64,000 bases of DNA, taken from the NCBI RefSeq assembly GCF_001896135.2, contig NZ_MPOH02000002.1, positions 120,818-184,817 of the forward strand, given 5' to 3'. Shown piece by piece: positions 1 to 9,296 of the stretch. Numbering within the stretch: the first letter of the stretch is position 1; every line of letters begins with the position of its first letter. A program made the position numbers and the translations under genes. Below the pieces are notes generated by a model. That model ran no database searches. It had not been told where the DNA came from and saw only the letters and a program-made list of their open reading frames with translations. This DNA comes from Streptomyces phaeoluteigriseus (GTDB lineage Bacteria; Actinomycetota; Actinomycetes; Streptomycetales; Streptomycetaceae).

Positions 1-692
1 GCGCGGGCGTCGTCGGCGTCAGCGCGGCAGCAGGGCCGCCACCTGCCCGGGCCGTCGCGAAGGATCTCGTCCGTGCTCGCGGCGGCATTCGCGCTCGCCA
101 CCATCGCGAGGAACAGTGCGGCGGACACGACGCGCGCCGGCGTCGCGGCGTCCTCCTGGCCCGTCCGACAATCCCGGCGCGATGGACTCCCGAAGGGGGC
201 TGCGAACAGCAGCCGCCCGCCTGCTGAGCCCCGGCGACCAGCCAGTGCACCCGGGCGCGGGGCGGGACATGGGTCCGTCACGGGCCCCGCGTCTTTCACC
301 GTGGGCCGTGCGAAGTCGTCGTGTGGGACAGCGGGAGCCGGTCTGCACGACGCATCACCGCCCGCATCGCCCTGCCCGACGTCCCCATCGGACGTCACCG
401 GACGCGGCCCTCAGTAGGGGGCAGCGCTGCTCCCCGCTGGCCCGCCGTCGAAGCTGACGGCTTGCCGTAGAGCGCCGGGCTGCGGAGTACGCGACGTCGG
501 CGGGGAGTCGTCGGGGCGGGCGCGGTGCCTGCATGCGGGGCGCGCCACCGGTCGGCAGAGTCGCCGACGACGCCGGCGCCGGCTTCGCGCCCCGCACACG
601 CCCGCCGCCGACGCCCCAGCGCGTCGGGCCGGTCGGTCTCCGGCTGTCGCGGGTCATGACGTTGCTGACACCACAGACGGGGAGTCCGACGT
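1..692. other. No recognisable gene
   Basis: Reading frames on both strands are open only because of the high GC content. Their translations are rich in Arg, Pro and Ala and show no domain, signal peptide or ribosome binding site that I recognise. It may be intergenic or decayed sequence flanking the MerR gene. The window starts inside it, so a truncated gene at the very left edge cannot be excluded. Confidence 0.4.
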
Positions 693-1079
693 CTAGTGAG
701 AGCTGCCAGGCTCCAGCGCTCGGCATCGTGCGACCTCGGTCAGGTACTCGCTCATCGCATCACGGTTGCGGATGAGTACGTCGATCCGCTCGGTGAGCCG
801 GTCCCGCTCGGAGGCCAGCAAGGCCAGCATCTCCGGTGTCGCATCGGGAAAGTGGATCGATCGAGGTTTGTCCAGGCACGGAAGGATCTGCTTGATGATG
901 CGAGTGGGGAGCCCCGCATCCAGCAGGCCACGGATCTGGTTGACCCGGTCCACGTAGCGGTCGTCATACTCCCGATACCCGTTCGCGCCCCGGTCGGGGA
1001 CGATCAGCCCCTGCTCCTCGTAGTAGCGAAGTAGCCGACGGGACGCACCCGTCAGTCGCGACAGTTCACCGATCCTCAC
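693..1079 (-). CDS. MerR-family transcriptional regulator
   Basis: A 128-residue regulator. The N-terminus is a MerR winged helix-turn-helix: RIGELSRLTGASRRLLRYYE, followed by GLIVPDRGANGYREYDD and the helix VDRVNQIRGLLDAGLP. The C-terminal half is a dimerisation helix, and I see no Cys-rich metal site, so a drug- or ligand-responsive MerR is more likely than a metal sensor. I chose the GTG at 1079 because MerR proteins start right at this motif; the frame stays open upstream to 1334 but that extension has no family similarity. It diverges from an MFS exporter 70 bp away, and such regulators normally control the adjacent efflux gene. Family call is firm; the effector is unknown. Confidence 0.88.
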   Translation of the reverse strand: MRIGELSRLTGASRRLLRYYEEQGLIVPDRGANGYREYDDRYVDRVNQIRGLLDAGLPTRIIKQILPCLDKPRSIHFPDATPEMLALLASERDRLTERIDVLIRNRDAMSEYLTEVARCRALEPGSSH

Positions 1080-1109
1080 ACCCGCCGAAACTACTCGGCG
1101 CACCTCGGC

Positions 1110-1140
1110 TTGACCATCACATTTATGTGAACGTTTGAGG
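1110..1140 (+). promoter_or_regulatory. Divergent promoter with MerR-type operator
   Basis: In the 70-bp gap between the two divergent genes, TTGACC (1110-1115) looks like a -35 element. It is followed directly by the perfect inverted repeat TCACAT-TT-ATGTGA (1117-1130). MerR proteins classically bind a dyad inside an unusually long -35/-10 spacer, and this dyad sits exactly there. A matching -10 near 1134-1139 is poor, as is common for MerR-activated promoters. The placement is seen directly; the function is inferred. Confidence 0.5.
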
Positions 1141-1149
1141 ATTCGGTCC

Positions 1150-2400
1150 ATGACCACCACGTCTTCTGACCCGCAGCCTTGTACGCGACAGGCCGGCCTG
1201 CCGTGGTCGGCGCTGTTGGCACTGGGAACTGCCGTCTTCATCACGAGCTTGACGGAGACCCTGCCTGCCGGTGTGCTGCCTGAGATGTCGGCCTCGCTGG
1301 GCACCAGTTCGGGTGCCACCGGCCAGGCCGTCACCGTCTATGCGGCCGGTACGGCGTTGACCGCGATCCCGCTCGCCGCGGCGACGGCATCTGTTCCGCG
1401 GAAACCACTGCTGCTCGGCGCCATGGCCGTCTTCCTGGTGGCCAACACGCTGACCGCGGCCGCACCGGGATACATCGTCCTGCTTGCGGGCCGGTTCCTC
1501 GCCGGCGTGGCCGCGGGCCTGGCGTGGGCGATCCTCGCTGGTTACTCCCGCCGTATCGCACCTGCCGGCTTGGAAGGGCGCGCCATCGCGGTGGCGATGA
1601 CCGGGATCCCCGTGGCGTTGTCGTTGGGAGTCCCGGCCGGCACGCTGATCGGTGAACAGGTGGGATGGCGGGCGGCGTTCGGCGCTGTCTCCGTGGTCAC
1701 TCTTGCCGTCATCGGCTGGATCGGCGTGTCCGTCCCCGGCGTGGGGCGACCCGCCATCGCACAGGCTGACACCAGCCCCTCGGACCCCGCACCAGAAGCA
1801 GCGAAGTCGCCCCTGCGGCAGACCCTGGCGGTGCCCGGCGTCACGGCGATCATGGTCACGGTCACGACGTTCGTTCTCGGGCACACGATCATCTACGCCT
1901 ACATCGCTCCTTACCTACAGGACGCCGGGCTCGGTTCAGCGACCGACGCGGTTCTCCTTGCTTTCGGTGTCGCATGCCTGGTGAGCATCTGGTACGTCGG
2001 ACGCCATGTCGACCGCCGGCTACGGACGCTGATGGTCACCGGCGCGGTGCTGTTCACTCTCGCCACCGCAGCTCTCGCCGTCACCACGACACACGCGATC
2101 GTCTGGGTCGCCGCTGTTCTCTGGGGCCTGGGGTGGGGCGGTGCCCCGACCTTGCTGCAAACCGCAGCCGGACAAGCCGGAATGCGGCGCAGCAGCGCTG
2201 CCGCCGACACCGCGCAAGCCGTCCTCGTCACGCTCTGGAATGCCGCGATGGCCCTTGGTGGCATCGTCGGTGGTCTTCTGCTGCAGATTTCGGGCGTCAC
2301 CGTGGTCGCCGTGTCAGCCGCCGCCCTGGGGGCGGTCAGCCTGCTCGTCGTCGCCGGGGCCCGACACCACGCATTCCGCAACACTCGGGCCACGCCATGA
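1150..2400 (+). CDS. MFS transporter, DHA1-type drug exporter
   Basis: A 416-residue major facilitator protein with about 12 hydrophobic segments, related to AraJ/arabinose-efflux-type drug:H+ antiporters. The first helix reads LLALGTAVFITSLTETLPAG. The A-loop between helices 2 and 3 is weakly conserved. A hydrophilic central loop (about residues 205-225, near PSDPAPEAAKSPLRQ) separates two six-helix halves. I prefer the ATG at 1150 over an in-frame ATG at 1135, because 1135 would overlap the putative promoter element and adds only MRIRS. The substrate is unknown. The gene is probably induced by the divergent MerR protein. Confidence 0.85.
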   Translation: MTTTSSDPQPCTRQAGLPWSALLALGTAVFITSLTETLPAGVLPEMSASLGTSSGATGQAVTVYAAGTALTAIPLAAATASVPRKPLLLGAMAVFLVANTLTAAAPGYIVLLAGRFLAGVAAGLAWAILAGYSRRIAPAGLEGRAIAVAMTGIPVALSLGVPAGTLIGEQVGWRAAFGAVSVVTLAVIGWIGVSVPGVGRPAIAQADTSPSDPAPEAAKSPLRQTLAVPGVTAIMVTVTTFVLGHTIIYAYIAPYLQDAGLGSATDAVLLAFGVACLVSIWYVGRHVDRRLRTLMVTGAVLFTLATAALAVTTTHAIVWVAAVLWGLGWGGAPTLLQTAAGQAGMRRSSAAADTAQAVLVTLWNAAMALGGIVGGLLLQISGVTVVAVSAAALGAVSLLVVAGARHHAFRNTRATP

Positions 2401-3178
2401 CCCACGCACTGAAGGATGTCGGCGTCCGGTCGGACGTTGCCGCACCCGGCCCGTCGCGCAGGGCGCCGCAGAGACGGGCATCTCCAGGGCGACGCATCGC
2501 AGCGGGTGTGCCGTGAGTCGGGGGCCCGCGGCCAGGCTCCCCGCGCAATCGGGCATGTACTCCTGCGGATGGCTGATGTGGGAATGCGCCCGGCTTGCTC
2601 ATTCGTCTGCCGGTTCGCCCGCGGTACGGCCGCGGCGAGCCGGTCGAGAACCACGCCGGGCTCTCGCTGCCGCCGGTCGAGCATGAGCCACTCCGGACCG
2701 GTCCGCTCGTCCAGCCATGCGGACATGGCCGCGAACGTCTGGCGGAACTCCTCGGGCGGCTGGTCACACAGACATCGCCCCGTGCGACCTCCTCCACGGA
2801 CAGCCTGGCAACCGCCCCTCAGGCCTGCGCGTGTCGCTCGTCGCCCTTCCTTGCCGAGAGCCGGGTGTGATCATCTGCGAGGGTGGCGTCGAGAGATGTG
2901 GATATGAGGGCGAGCGGACAGGCGGTGCCCGAGCGGTCGGCCCTCCGTGGCGGTGGTGGCCGATGATCGGAACTCCACGGCCGGATTCCCGCCGGCATGC
3001 GCTCCGTCGAGGCAGCCGTCGGACTCCTACGCAAGGGGGCGGGCGAACGGCACCGGTCCCGGATAACAACTTCGGCGGCCATGGCCCGTCCGGCGCTCAC
3101 CCGCTCGTATCCTGTGCGTCCACGGCTGCGGTCATGAAGCATGCTCCCCTCCAGCTAAGCCCGTTCGAAGGACCCCGC
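2401..3178. other. Long intergenic stretch, possible decayed reading frame
   Basis: About 780 bp without a convincing gene. On the minus strand near 2600-2765 a short protein-like segment reads PPEEFRQTFAAMSAWLDERT followed by GPEWLMLDRRQREPG. It has no start with a ribosome binding site and degenerates downstream, so it may be a remnant of a small regulatory or hypothetical gene. I cannot assign a family. Confidence 0.3.
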
Positions 3179-3574
3179 ATGAGCCAGATGCCCCGCAGCG
3201 TCAAGTCCGTTTGCGCCCTGCTCCTCGTCATAGGTGCCGGGAGCCTTCTCCCTGCCCTGTGGTTCGTGGCGGAAGCCGGCACCCTCGGGACCGGCGCCAT
3301 GGGCGAGCTGATCGTGGGCCTGCTGCTCCTCAAGGTGCTCCCGTTCGGGATGCTGGCCGTGGGTTCGGTGGTCATCGCTGCGCAGTTCGGACACGGCGGC
3401 GATCGCGTCCGTATCGGCGCGGTCGTCGTCGGCTCCGTCGTTGCCGGCCTCTGCGCGATCGGTGCGCTGGTCCATGATGGCTCCTGGAGCTTCGGTATCG
3501 GAGCCGGATTCCTCGTGATCGTCCTGTTGACCAGTCAGGATGCCAGGGACTGGTTCGGCCGGTGGCCTCGGTGA
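3179..3574 (+). CDS. Small integral membrane protein
   Basis: A 131-residue protein starting MSQMPRSVKSVCALLL with four predicted transmembrane helices: about residues 8-30, 40-62, 72-92 and 98-120. A short charged loop GHGGDRVRIG lies between helices 2 and 3. The ATG at 3179 follows a GAAGGA ribosome binding site at proper spacing; the frame is open further upstream but without coding character. It ends with an Arg/Trp-rich tail (DARDWFGRWPR). No enzymatic motif is visible and I do not recognise the family beyond actinobacterial hypothetical membrane proteins. Confidence 0.65.
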   Translation: MSQMPRSVKSVCALLLVIGAGSLLPALWFVAEAGTLGTGAMGELIVGLLLLKVLPFGMLAVGSVVIAAQFGHGGDRVRIGAVVVGSVVAGLCAIGALVHDGSWSFGIGAGFLVIVLLTSQDARDWFGRWPR

Positions 3575-3790
3575 CGAAGCGCACCGAGGGCATGCCGCCG
3601 TACGTCGTGGCCTTGTCCACGTCAGTGGAGGCGGCCAGGCGCCGCCGACACGTCAGGTCCGAGCCGAAGCCCAGCTCGACGCAGGGCCGCGCATGCGAAT
3701 GCGGCAGGGTCCTCGGCCGCCATGCGTGCCGCGCGTTCCGTGGATGACGTGGGCAACTCCGGCGCCGGTGCCTTGCCGAGCCTGCCGCGC

Positions 3791-4408
3791 CTACGGTCGC
3801 GTCGCCGCAGTGTTGCCGCCCGGCACAGCCTGCGCCGGGCGCAGCCTGTCCAGCCAGGAGATCTGTTCCGCTGTGTTCGTCGCGATGTCCGCGGCCAGTT
3901 CCTTGGCCTTGTCGGCCTGGCCGTAGGTGCGTTCGCTGGCGCAGAGCATCCGGGACTGGGTGAAGTGGGCGCGCAGCGCGGCGGTGACGATCGTGTCGAA
4001 CGTCTGCCCGGTCGTGGCGGCTGCCTTCTCGATGGTGGTGAGGCTGACCATGCCGGGCATGTTGTGCCCCTCATGAGGGCGGGTGTCGGGAACGCCTGAG
4101 AGTCGCAGCAAGGCGCGCAGGCGTCGCAGGTCCTCGCGCAGTCGTGATCCTGTCTTGGCTGCCATCGCTGTCAGGCCCGGGTCTGTCGTGCGTGAGGGAG
4201 CCAGATCGGTCAGGAGCTGTGCACGCTCGTCCATGGGGATCATCAGCTGGATCCATGCGGTGTCGGTGGCGTTGAAGGCCACCGACGGCGATGCGCCGGC
4301 TGTCGGCGACGTGCTGGCTGTCGGCTGCGTGGTGCAGCCGACAGCCAGCAGCGCCATGGCCACGGCGCATGCCGACCGCAGGGTCAGAAGGCGCCGGCGG
4401 AGTTGCAC
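3791..4408 (-). CDS. DUF305-like lipoprotein
   Basis: A 205-residue exported lipoprotein. The GTG at 4408 gives a good signal peptide (VQLRRRLLTLRSACAVAMAL) and the lipobox LLAVGC; the ATG at 4357 would delete the basic N-region. The mature part resembles the DUF305 ferritin-like fold: a first half around DTAWIQLMIPMDERAQ, an HNMPGM motif, and a second helical half FDTIVTAALRAHFTQS. In canonical DUF305 the first helix carries an His-His pair (MIPHHQ); here it is MIPMDE, so metal binding may be altered. Its start overlaps the 3' end of the upstream DUF1996 gene by 25 bp, suggesting co-transcription. Confidence 0.6.
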   Translation of the reverse strand: MQLRRRLLTLRSACAVAMALLAVGCTTQPTASTSPTAGASPSVAFNATDTAWIQLMIPMDERAQLLTDLAPSRTTDPGLTAMAAKTGSRLREDLRRLRALLRLSGVPDTRPHEGHNMPGMVSLTTIEKAAATTGQTFDTIVTAALRAHFTQSRMLCASERTYGQADKAKELAADIATNTAEQISWLDRLRPAQAVPGGNTAATRP

Positions 4409-5753
4409 TTGGCCTTCTGGGTGATGCAGTCCTTCACACGCTGCCCGAGAGCGGTGTTGTCCCAGGCGTTGAAGAAGTCTCCGTGGATGGACGATGCCAT
4501 GCCCGAGGCAAGCCGGAAACCTGCCGCGCTGCCGCTCGTGGGGTAGCTGATGACGAAGGAGACGTTCGGGATGGCGACGGGGTAGGCGCCGCTGCACTTG
4601 CCGTCGTAGGTGAACGCGACGTGCGACTTGTGGTCGGGGCTGTCCAGGTTCTTGCCGTCCCAGCAGTCGGGGAAGACGAGTTGGTGGGTGAGGTGGGCCT
4701 TCGGGGCGCAGACCGCCAGTTGCCGTCGGCGCTGCGGCCGATCTCGCCGCCCTCGCCGGCGCACCAGAACTGGCCGGGCGATCCCGCGGGTGTGGGCGTC
4801 TGCGCCTTGGCATCGCCTGCGATCATGCGGAAACCCTGGGGGAAGGGCACGGTCGCCGACGGGTCGGGCAGCCGTGAACCGTAGTAGACGATCATGCCCT
4901 CGGCCTCGACGGCCTTGCCGCCCTCGTACAGAGTGGGGATCCAGTACGCCGAGAGATCATTGGCCGGGGCGCAACTGGTGGGAGTGTTGGTCAGCAGTGA
5001 CTCGGTCGTGGAGAACGCGTCGGTGCTCCTGTTGCCGAAGAAGCTGTGCATGTGGGACGCACCGGGAAGCCCCGGCAGGACGATGGGGTCGTCCGGCTTG
5101 GAGTGACTGTAGGAGCAGGTGGCGTTGAACTCCGGGACCCGGACCACACCGGGGGGCACCGCGGCCGGCGTCATCGCACGGAACTGCGTCAGCTGGGCGT
5201 TCCACTTGGCCTGGTCGACAGGGACCCATCCACTCGCTGCGCTGTCCCCCTCGCCGACGAAGGAGAACCAGTTGATGTTGACGAAGTCGTCGCTCGTCGC
5301 GCCGCGCAGCACGGCGAACACCGTCTGCGGCCCGGTGGGATGGGTGGCGACGTCAGTGGCCCGGGTCACCCAGTTCTGCCAGCCGCCGGTCGGTGAGGTC
5401 TGCACGACTGCGAGCAGCGGCCCGGTCAGGCTGGTCGTGCGCAACTCCACTGTGCCCGAGCCGGCCGCGGAAGCGATCCGGGCCGAAACGGTCAGGCGGC
5501 CGGCCGCGCCCAAGTCGACGTTGTCGAAGCGCATCCAGTCGCCGTTGGCGAGGAACGCCGCGTTCTGACCGCCACCGGTGTCCGCGGTCGCCTCCAACGC
5601 GACGCCCGACTGGGCCGCGTAGGACTCGGCCTGGACGGTGACCGTGGCGGCACGGGCCTGCTGAGCCGAGACCGTCAGACTCAGGGCAGCTGCCAGCACG
5701 ACCGCCAAGGCTCCCGCCAACAGCGTGTACACAGGGATGGGATATCTGCGCAT
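4384..5753 (-). CDS. Secreted CBM6-DUF1996 protein (frameshifted)
   Basis: A secreted protein with a Sec signal (LAGALAVVLAAALSLTVSAQ, cleavage near AARA-AT). It continues with a CBM6-like carbohydrate-binding domain (about residues 37-165, with QAESYAAQSGV at its start) and a DUF1996 domain beginning near GVVRVPEFNATCSYSHSKPD. The frame breaks at about 4716: TGG-CGG should read TGG-GCG, so one G is missing. The true continuation in the next frame, with HLTHQLVFPDCWDGKNLDSP and a Cys-bearing C-terminus, ends at 4384. DUF1996 proteins are extracellular; their catalytic role is not established to my knowledge. It sits downstream of GH16 on the same strand and may act on the same polysaccharide. 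Confidence 0.72.
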
Positions 5754-5867
5754 CTCACTTCCTCACGAGCGTCGGATCAAGGGGAACGGAACAGCTGGCT
5801 CCTTGTGAGCACAGCGGTGGAGAAGAAGGAGCAGGAGCAGGAGCGTCCCCTGGTCCTGGGTCAGTTG

Positions 5868-5906
5868 TCCCGGGCCGCCCCGAGGAGGCGGCGGAGCGGC
5901 CCGGGA
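5868..5906 (-). terminator. Hairpin terminator after the GH16 gene
   Basis: TCCCGGGCCGC (5868-5878) pairs perfectly with GCGGCCCGGGA (5896-5906) around a 17-nt loop. It starts 22 bp downstream of the GH16 stop codon. There is no T-run, which is normal for Streptomyces terminators. It would separate GH16 from the DUF1996 gene. Confidence 0.55.
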
Positions 5907-5927
5907 GCTTCGCGGAGCCCGGGGAGG

Positions 5928-7652
5928 CTACTGATAGACCCGCACGTAGTCGACGAGCATCCTGGACGGGAAGGGTGTGGTGGCGTCTGTCGGGCCCGGC
6001 CAGTCCCCTCCCACCGCGAGGTTGAGGATCATGTAGTGCGGGTGGTCGAAGATCCACGGTCCGCGGGTCCGCTCCACCTCGTCCTTGTCGAGGGAGAACA
6101 CGGTCCGGCCGTCCAGGCTGTACGTGATGCCCTTGCTGTTCCAGTCGGCGGCCCAGGTGTGGAAGTCGTCGGAGAAGTCGGCGTTCCCGGGCAGCGTGTA
6201 CGGCGAGCCGATCCCGCCTCCGCCGTTGTAGGCCGGTGCGTGGACGGTCGAGTACGCGGTCTTCACGTCCTTGCCGAGGACTTCGACGATGTCGATCTCG
6301 CCGTTGTACGGCCAGGGCCGGCCTGTCAGGAAGTCGGCGCCCATCATCCAGAACGCGGGCCACAGGCCGTTGCCCTTGGGCACCTTGATGCGTGCCTCGA
6401 CCCGCCCGTAGGTGAACTGGAACGTCGCACCGGTGTTCATCCGCGCCGACGTGTACTGGCACGTGCCGCTGCCGCTCAGCGGATCACGCGGGCACGACGA
6501 TCCGGCGGTGGCCTCCCTGCGCGCTTCCATCACCAGGTGCCCGGAGCCGTCCAGGGCGGCGTTGCGATGATCGGTGTAGTACTCCAGCTCGTTGTTAGGT
6601 CCGGTACCCGGATCGGACCTCCACTTCGAGGCATCGGGCTTGGTGTCGGCGGCGCCGTCGAACTCGTCGCTCCACACCAGCCGTGGCGGGTTCGCGGGGT
6701 CGCTCGGCAGGGGCGGAGCCGGTATCGGATCACCGCCGGTGCCGTACACCTGGAACTCCCACAGCGAGTAGCCGTAAGGGGTGGCACGCTCGGTGCCGTA
6801 CATGCGTACGTAGCGGCCGTTGCCGGAGACGGTCAGCGTCTGTTTGAAGCCCGTACCGGTCGTCGTCGAGTAGATCGGCGTCCAGTCGGCTCCGTTCGGC
6901 GAGACCTGGATCTGGAAGGACTTGGCATAGGCAGGATCCCACTGCAGGACGACCTTGTTGATGTGCGCCGTCGCGCCGAGATCGACGGCGATCCAGCCCG
7001 GATCTGTCCAACCCGTGGTAGCACTCGTCGCCCAGCGTGAAGCCGGATCGCGGTCGAAGGCCCTGGCCGGCGTGCACTCCCAGCAGTTCTGATCGCTCTG
7101 CGACGAAGAGGCCGAGCCCGTCCTGCCGTAGGAGAGCAGCCTGTTGGTGTCACCGCCCGGGTCGCCTGCGCCGAAGGCACCGAACACCTGGAACTCCCAC
7201 AGTGAGTACCCGTAGGAAGTGGCACGCTGGGTGCCGTACAGGCGTACGTAGCGGCCCGTCCCGGCGACAGCCAGGCTCTGGACGCCGCCTGTACCCGTGG
7301 CCGTCTCGTGAACGACGGTCCACCTCTGGGCGTCGTTCGACACCTCGATCCTGAACGCCTTGCCGTACGCGGCTTCCCAGTTGAGCGCGACACGGCTGAC
7401 CTCGGCCGTGGTTCCGAGGTCGATCTGGATCCACTGCGGATCGGCGAACGCGCTGGACCACCGGGTCCCGGCGTCGCCGTCGACGGCGCTGCCGGCGCCG
7501 AAGACTCCCTCCGTGCTCGAGGCGACGGCGGTCCTTCCCTGGGAAAGCAACACCTCCGCCGCCTGGGCAGCGGGAACGGGCAGTGCGACGAACGCGAGCA
7601 ACGAGGCCGCGACGGCCAGAAGTAGTCCGAAGCGACGTAACAGCGTTGGCAT
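5928..7652 (-). CDS. Secreted GH16 endo-beta-glucanase with two CBM32/F5-8C domains
   Basis: A 574-residue secreted glycoside hydrolase, probably an endo-1,3-beta-glucanase (laminarinase type). Residues 1-32 are a Sec signal ending AAQAA-E. Two discoidin/F5-8 type C repeats follow, about 35-165 and 172-310, each ending in a YGYSLWEFQV segment. The GH16 catalytic domain runs from about 325 to 574, starting LVWSDEFDGA. The catalytic signature EIDIVE supplies nucleophile, helper Asp and acid/base at about E452, D454 and E457, so the enzyme should be active. The ATG at 7652 has GAGGAGT upstream; earlier in-frame starts would place the palindromic operator inside the gene. A divergent LacI gene is the likely regulator. 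Confidence 0.9.
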   Translation of the reverse strand: MPTLLRRFGLLLAVAASLLAFVALPVPAAQAAEVLLSQGRTAVASSTEGVFGAGSAVDGDAGTRWSSAFADPQWIQIDLGTTAEVSRVALNWEAAYGKAFRIEVSNDAQRWTVVHETATGTGGVQSLAVAGTGRYVRLYGTQRATSYGYSLWEFQVFGAFGAGDPGGDTNRLLSYGRTGSASSSQSDQNCWECTPARAFDRDPASRWATSATTGWTDPGWIAVDLGATAHINKVVLQWDPAYAKSFQIQVSPNGADWTPIYSTTTGTGFKQTLTVSGNGRYVRMYGTERATPYGYSLWEFQVYGTGGDPIPAPPLPSDPANPPRLVWSDEFDGAADTKPDASKWRSDPGTGPNNELEYYTDHRNAALDGSGHLVMEARREATAGSSCPRDPLSGSGTCQYTSARMNTGATFQFTYGRVEARIKVPKGNGLWPAFWMMGADFLTGRPWPYNGEIDIVEVLGKDVKTAYSTVHAPAYNGGGGIGSPYTLPGNADFSDDFHTWAADWNSKGITYSLDGRTVFSLDKDEVERTRGPWIFDHPHYMILNLAVGGDWPGPTDATTPFPSRMLVDYVRVYQ

Positions 7653-7678
7653 GGGCGACTCCTCAGGTGGGGGTGAGG

Positions 7679-7696
7679 TGAGGGAGCGCTCCCTCA
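7679..7696 (-). promoter_or_regulatory. LacI/CebR-type operator palindrome
   Basis: TGAGGGAGCGCTCCCTCA is a perfect 18-bp palindrome located 27-44 bp upstream of the GH16 start. Its core GGGAGCGCTCCC equals the core of the known CebR box of Streptomyces (TGGGAGCGCTCCCA). The same core occurs twice before the GH12 cellulase at the other end of the window. Expected role: repression of GH16 by a LacI-family protein until a sugar inducer is present. Confidence 0.75.
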
Positions 7697-7979
7697 TCGG
7701 AGAATGGAGGGGTGGGTAAAGGCTGTCAAGGCCCCTGTCACCTCGTAAAAACAGCGCCGAAACCGGCACGTCACTCTCGGGGAGCGATTTCTCGGGAACC
7801 TCGCGTCGGGTGGGCACCGCAGTGGTGAGGCAAACGGAGATGGGGTCCCTGGCACCCTCGCGTCGCCCCTGCCTGCAGATACGCTGCTTGCATCGTCACG
7901 ACGCAGAGCCGGAGGTCGCCCTGATGAGAAACCCCTCCCCGAGCACGAACCCGGGCGGCGGCGCAGGGGACGGACAGGT

Positions 7980-8972
7980 ATGAAGCGCCCCACTCTCGAA
8001 GTGGTCGCCGCCCGGGCGGGCGTGTCCAAATCGAGCGTCTCCCGCGTCATCAACGGCGAGACGACGGTTGCCCCCCAGATCCGGGACGTCGTCATGCAAG
8101 CCGTACACGAACTGGGCTACGTCCCCAACGGGGCGGCACGCAACCTCGTCACCCGTCGCACGGACACCCTCGCCGTGGTCGTCTCCGACCCGCCCCAGGG
8201 AGTCGTCTCCGACGACCCCCTCTTCTCCGCCGTGGTCCGCGCCGTCAGCAGAGAGCTCGAGACCGCCGGAAAGCGGCTCGTGCTCATGCTCGCCGAATCG
8301 GACCAGAGCCGAACCAGAGTTGAGCAGTACATCGCCGGCGCGCACGTGGACGGCGTGCTGCTCGTCGCCCTGCACGGCACGGACCCGCTGCCGGCCGCAC
8401 TGTCCAGGCAGGGCCTGCCGGTCGTCTCCTTCAACCGGACCTCATCACAGGACGTCCCGTACGTGGCCCTGGACAATGCCGGCGGAGCGGCGCTGGCCGT
8501 GCGCCACCTCCTGGAACGAGGCCGACGCCGGATCGCCACCATCACCGGACCGCTCGAACTCCACGAGGCACGCGAGCGTCTCGACGGCTACCGCCACACG
8601 CTGCGCGACACCGGCCGGCGCTCCATCGTGGCGCTGGGAGACTTCACCAGGGGCTCCGGCGCCGAAGCGATGCGCCAACTCCTGGAGGACGACCCCGACC
8701 TCGACGCCGTGTTCGCCGCCAACGACCTGATGGCGATCGGCGCCCTGCGCACACTCCACCAAGCAGGGCGACGCGTCCCCGAAGACGTCGCCGTCGTCGG
8801 CTTCGACGACATAGAAGCCGCCTCCTACACCACCCCGTCGCTCACCTCCGTGCGCAGTCCGATGGCCGACCAGGCAACCGCCGCCGTACACCTGCTTCTC
8901 AGCCTCATCGACGGCGGTCCCACGGACCCGGTGATCATGCCGAACGAACTCGTCGTCCGCGAGTCAAGCTGA
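7980..8972 (+). CDS. LacI-family transcriptional regulator
   Basis: A 330-residue repressor. The N-terminal LacI helix-turn-helix reads TLEVVAARAGVSKSSVSRVI, followed by the hinge GYVPNGAARNLVTRR. A periplasmic-binding-protein-like sensor domain follows from about residue 60 and ends near VGFDDIEAASYTTPSLTSVR. The gene diverges from GH16 with a 327-bp gap that holds the GGGAGCGCTCCC operator, so GH16 is the likely target. CebR and its paralogs have the same architecture; which sugar is sensed cannot be read from the sequence. Confidence 0.9.
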   Translation: MKRPTLEVVAARAGVSKSSVSRVINGETTVAPQIRDVVMQAVHELGYVPNGAARNLVTRRTDTLAVVVSDPPQGVVSDDPLFSAVVRAVSRELETAGKRLVLMLAESDQSRTRVEQYIAGAHVDGVLLVALHGTDPLPAALSRQGLPVVSFNRTSSQDVPYVALDNAGGAALAVRHLLERGRRRIATITGPLELHEARERLDGYRHTLRDTGRRSIVALGDFTRGSGAEAMRQLLEDDPDLDAVFAANDLMAIGALRTLHQAGRRVPEDVAVVGFDDIEAASYTTPSLTSVRSPMADQATAAVHLLLSLIDGGPTDPVIMPNELVVRESS

Positions 8973-9296
8973 CCCTTGACGGCATGGCTTGCCTGGGCTG
9001 TCGCCGGCGTCCGAGGTGTCCCGCGCCAGAGATCTGTCGGCAGGCCCGGGCGAGAGCACGTCGTCACGCTCGCCCTGTAAGCCCGTAGCTGCCAGGCTGA
9101 TCACGCGGGGTGGGTGCGGCATGACGGGGACACGGCGCGGAGGCGACACGGCTCGCGCTTTCGGTCGGCCAGTCCGAGACCGCCGCAGGACGGGTGACCC
9201 GACGCGCGCTCCGGAGTCCTCCCGCGTGACTCCGGCAGTCGTATGGTTTGGGGTGATTTATGGTGAAGCAAAGATTATGCCCCTACCGGAGGTGCA
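8973..9296. other. Intergenic region
   Basis: No gene seen. The last 60 bp are relatively AT-rich (TTTGGGGTGATTTATGG, then AAGATTATG) just before the solute-binding protein gene and may contain its promoter. Confidence 0.4.
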
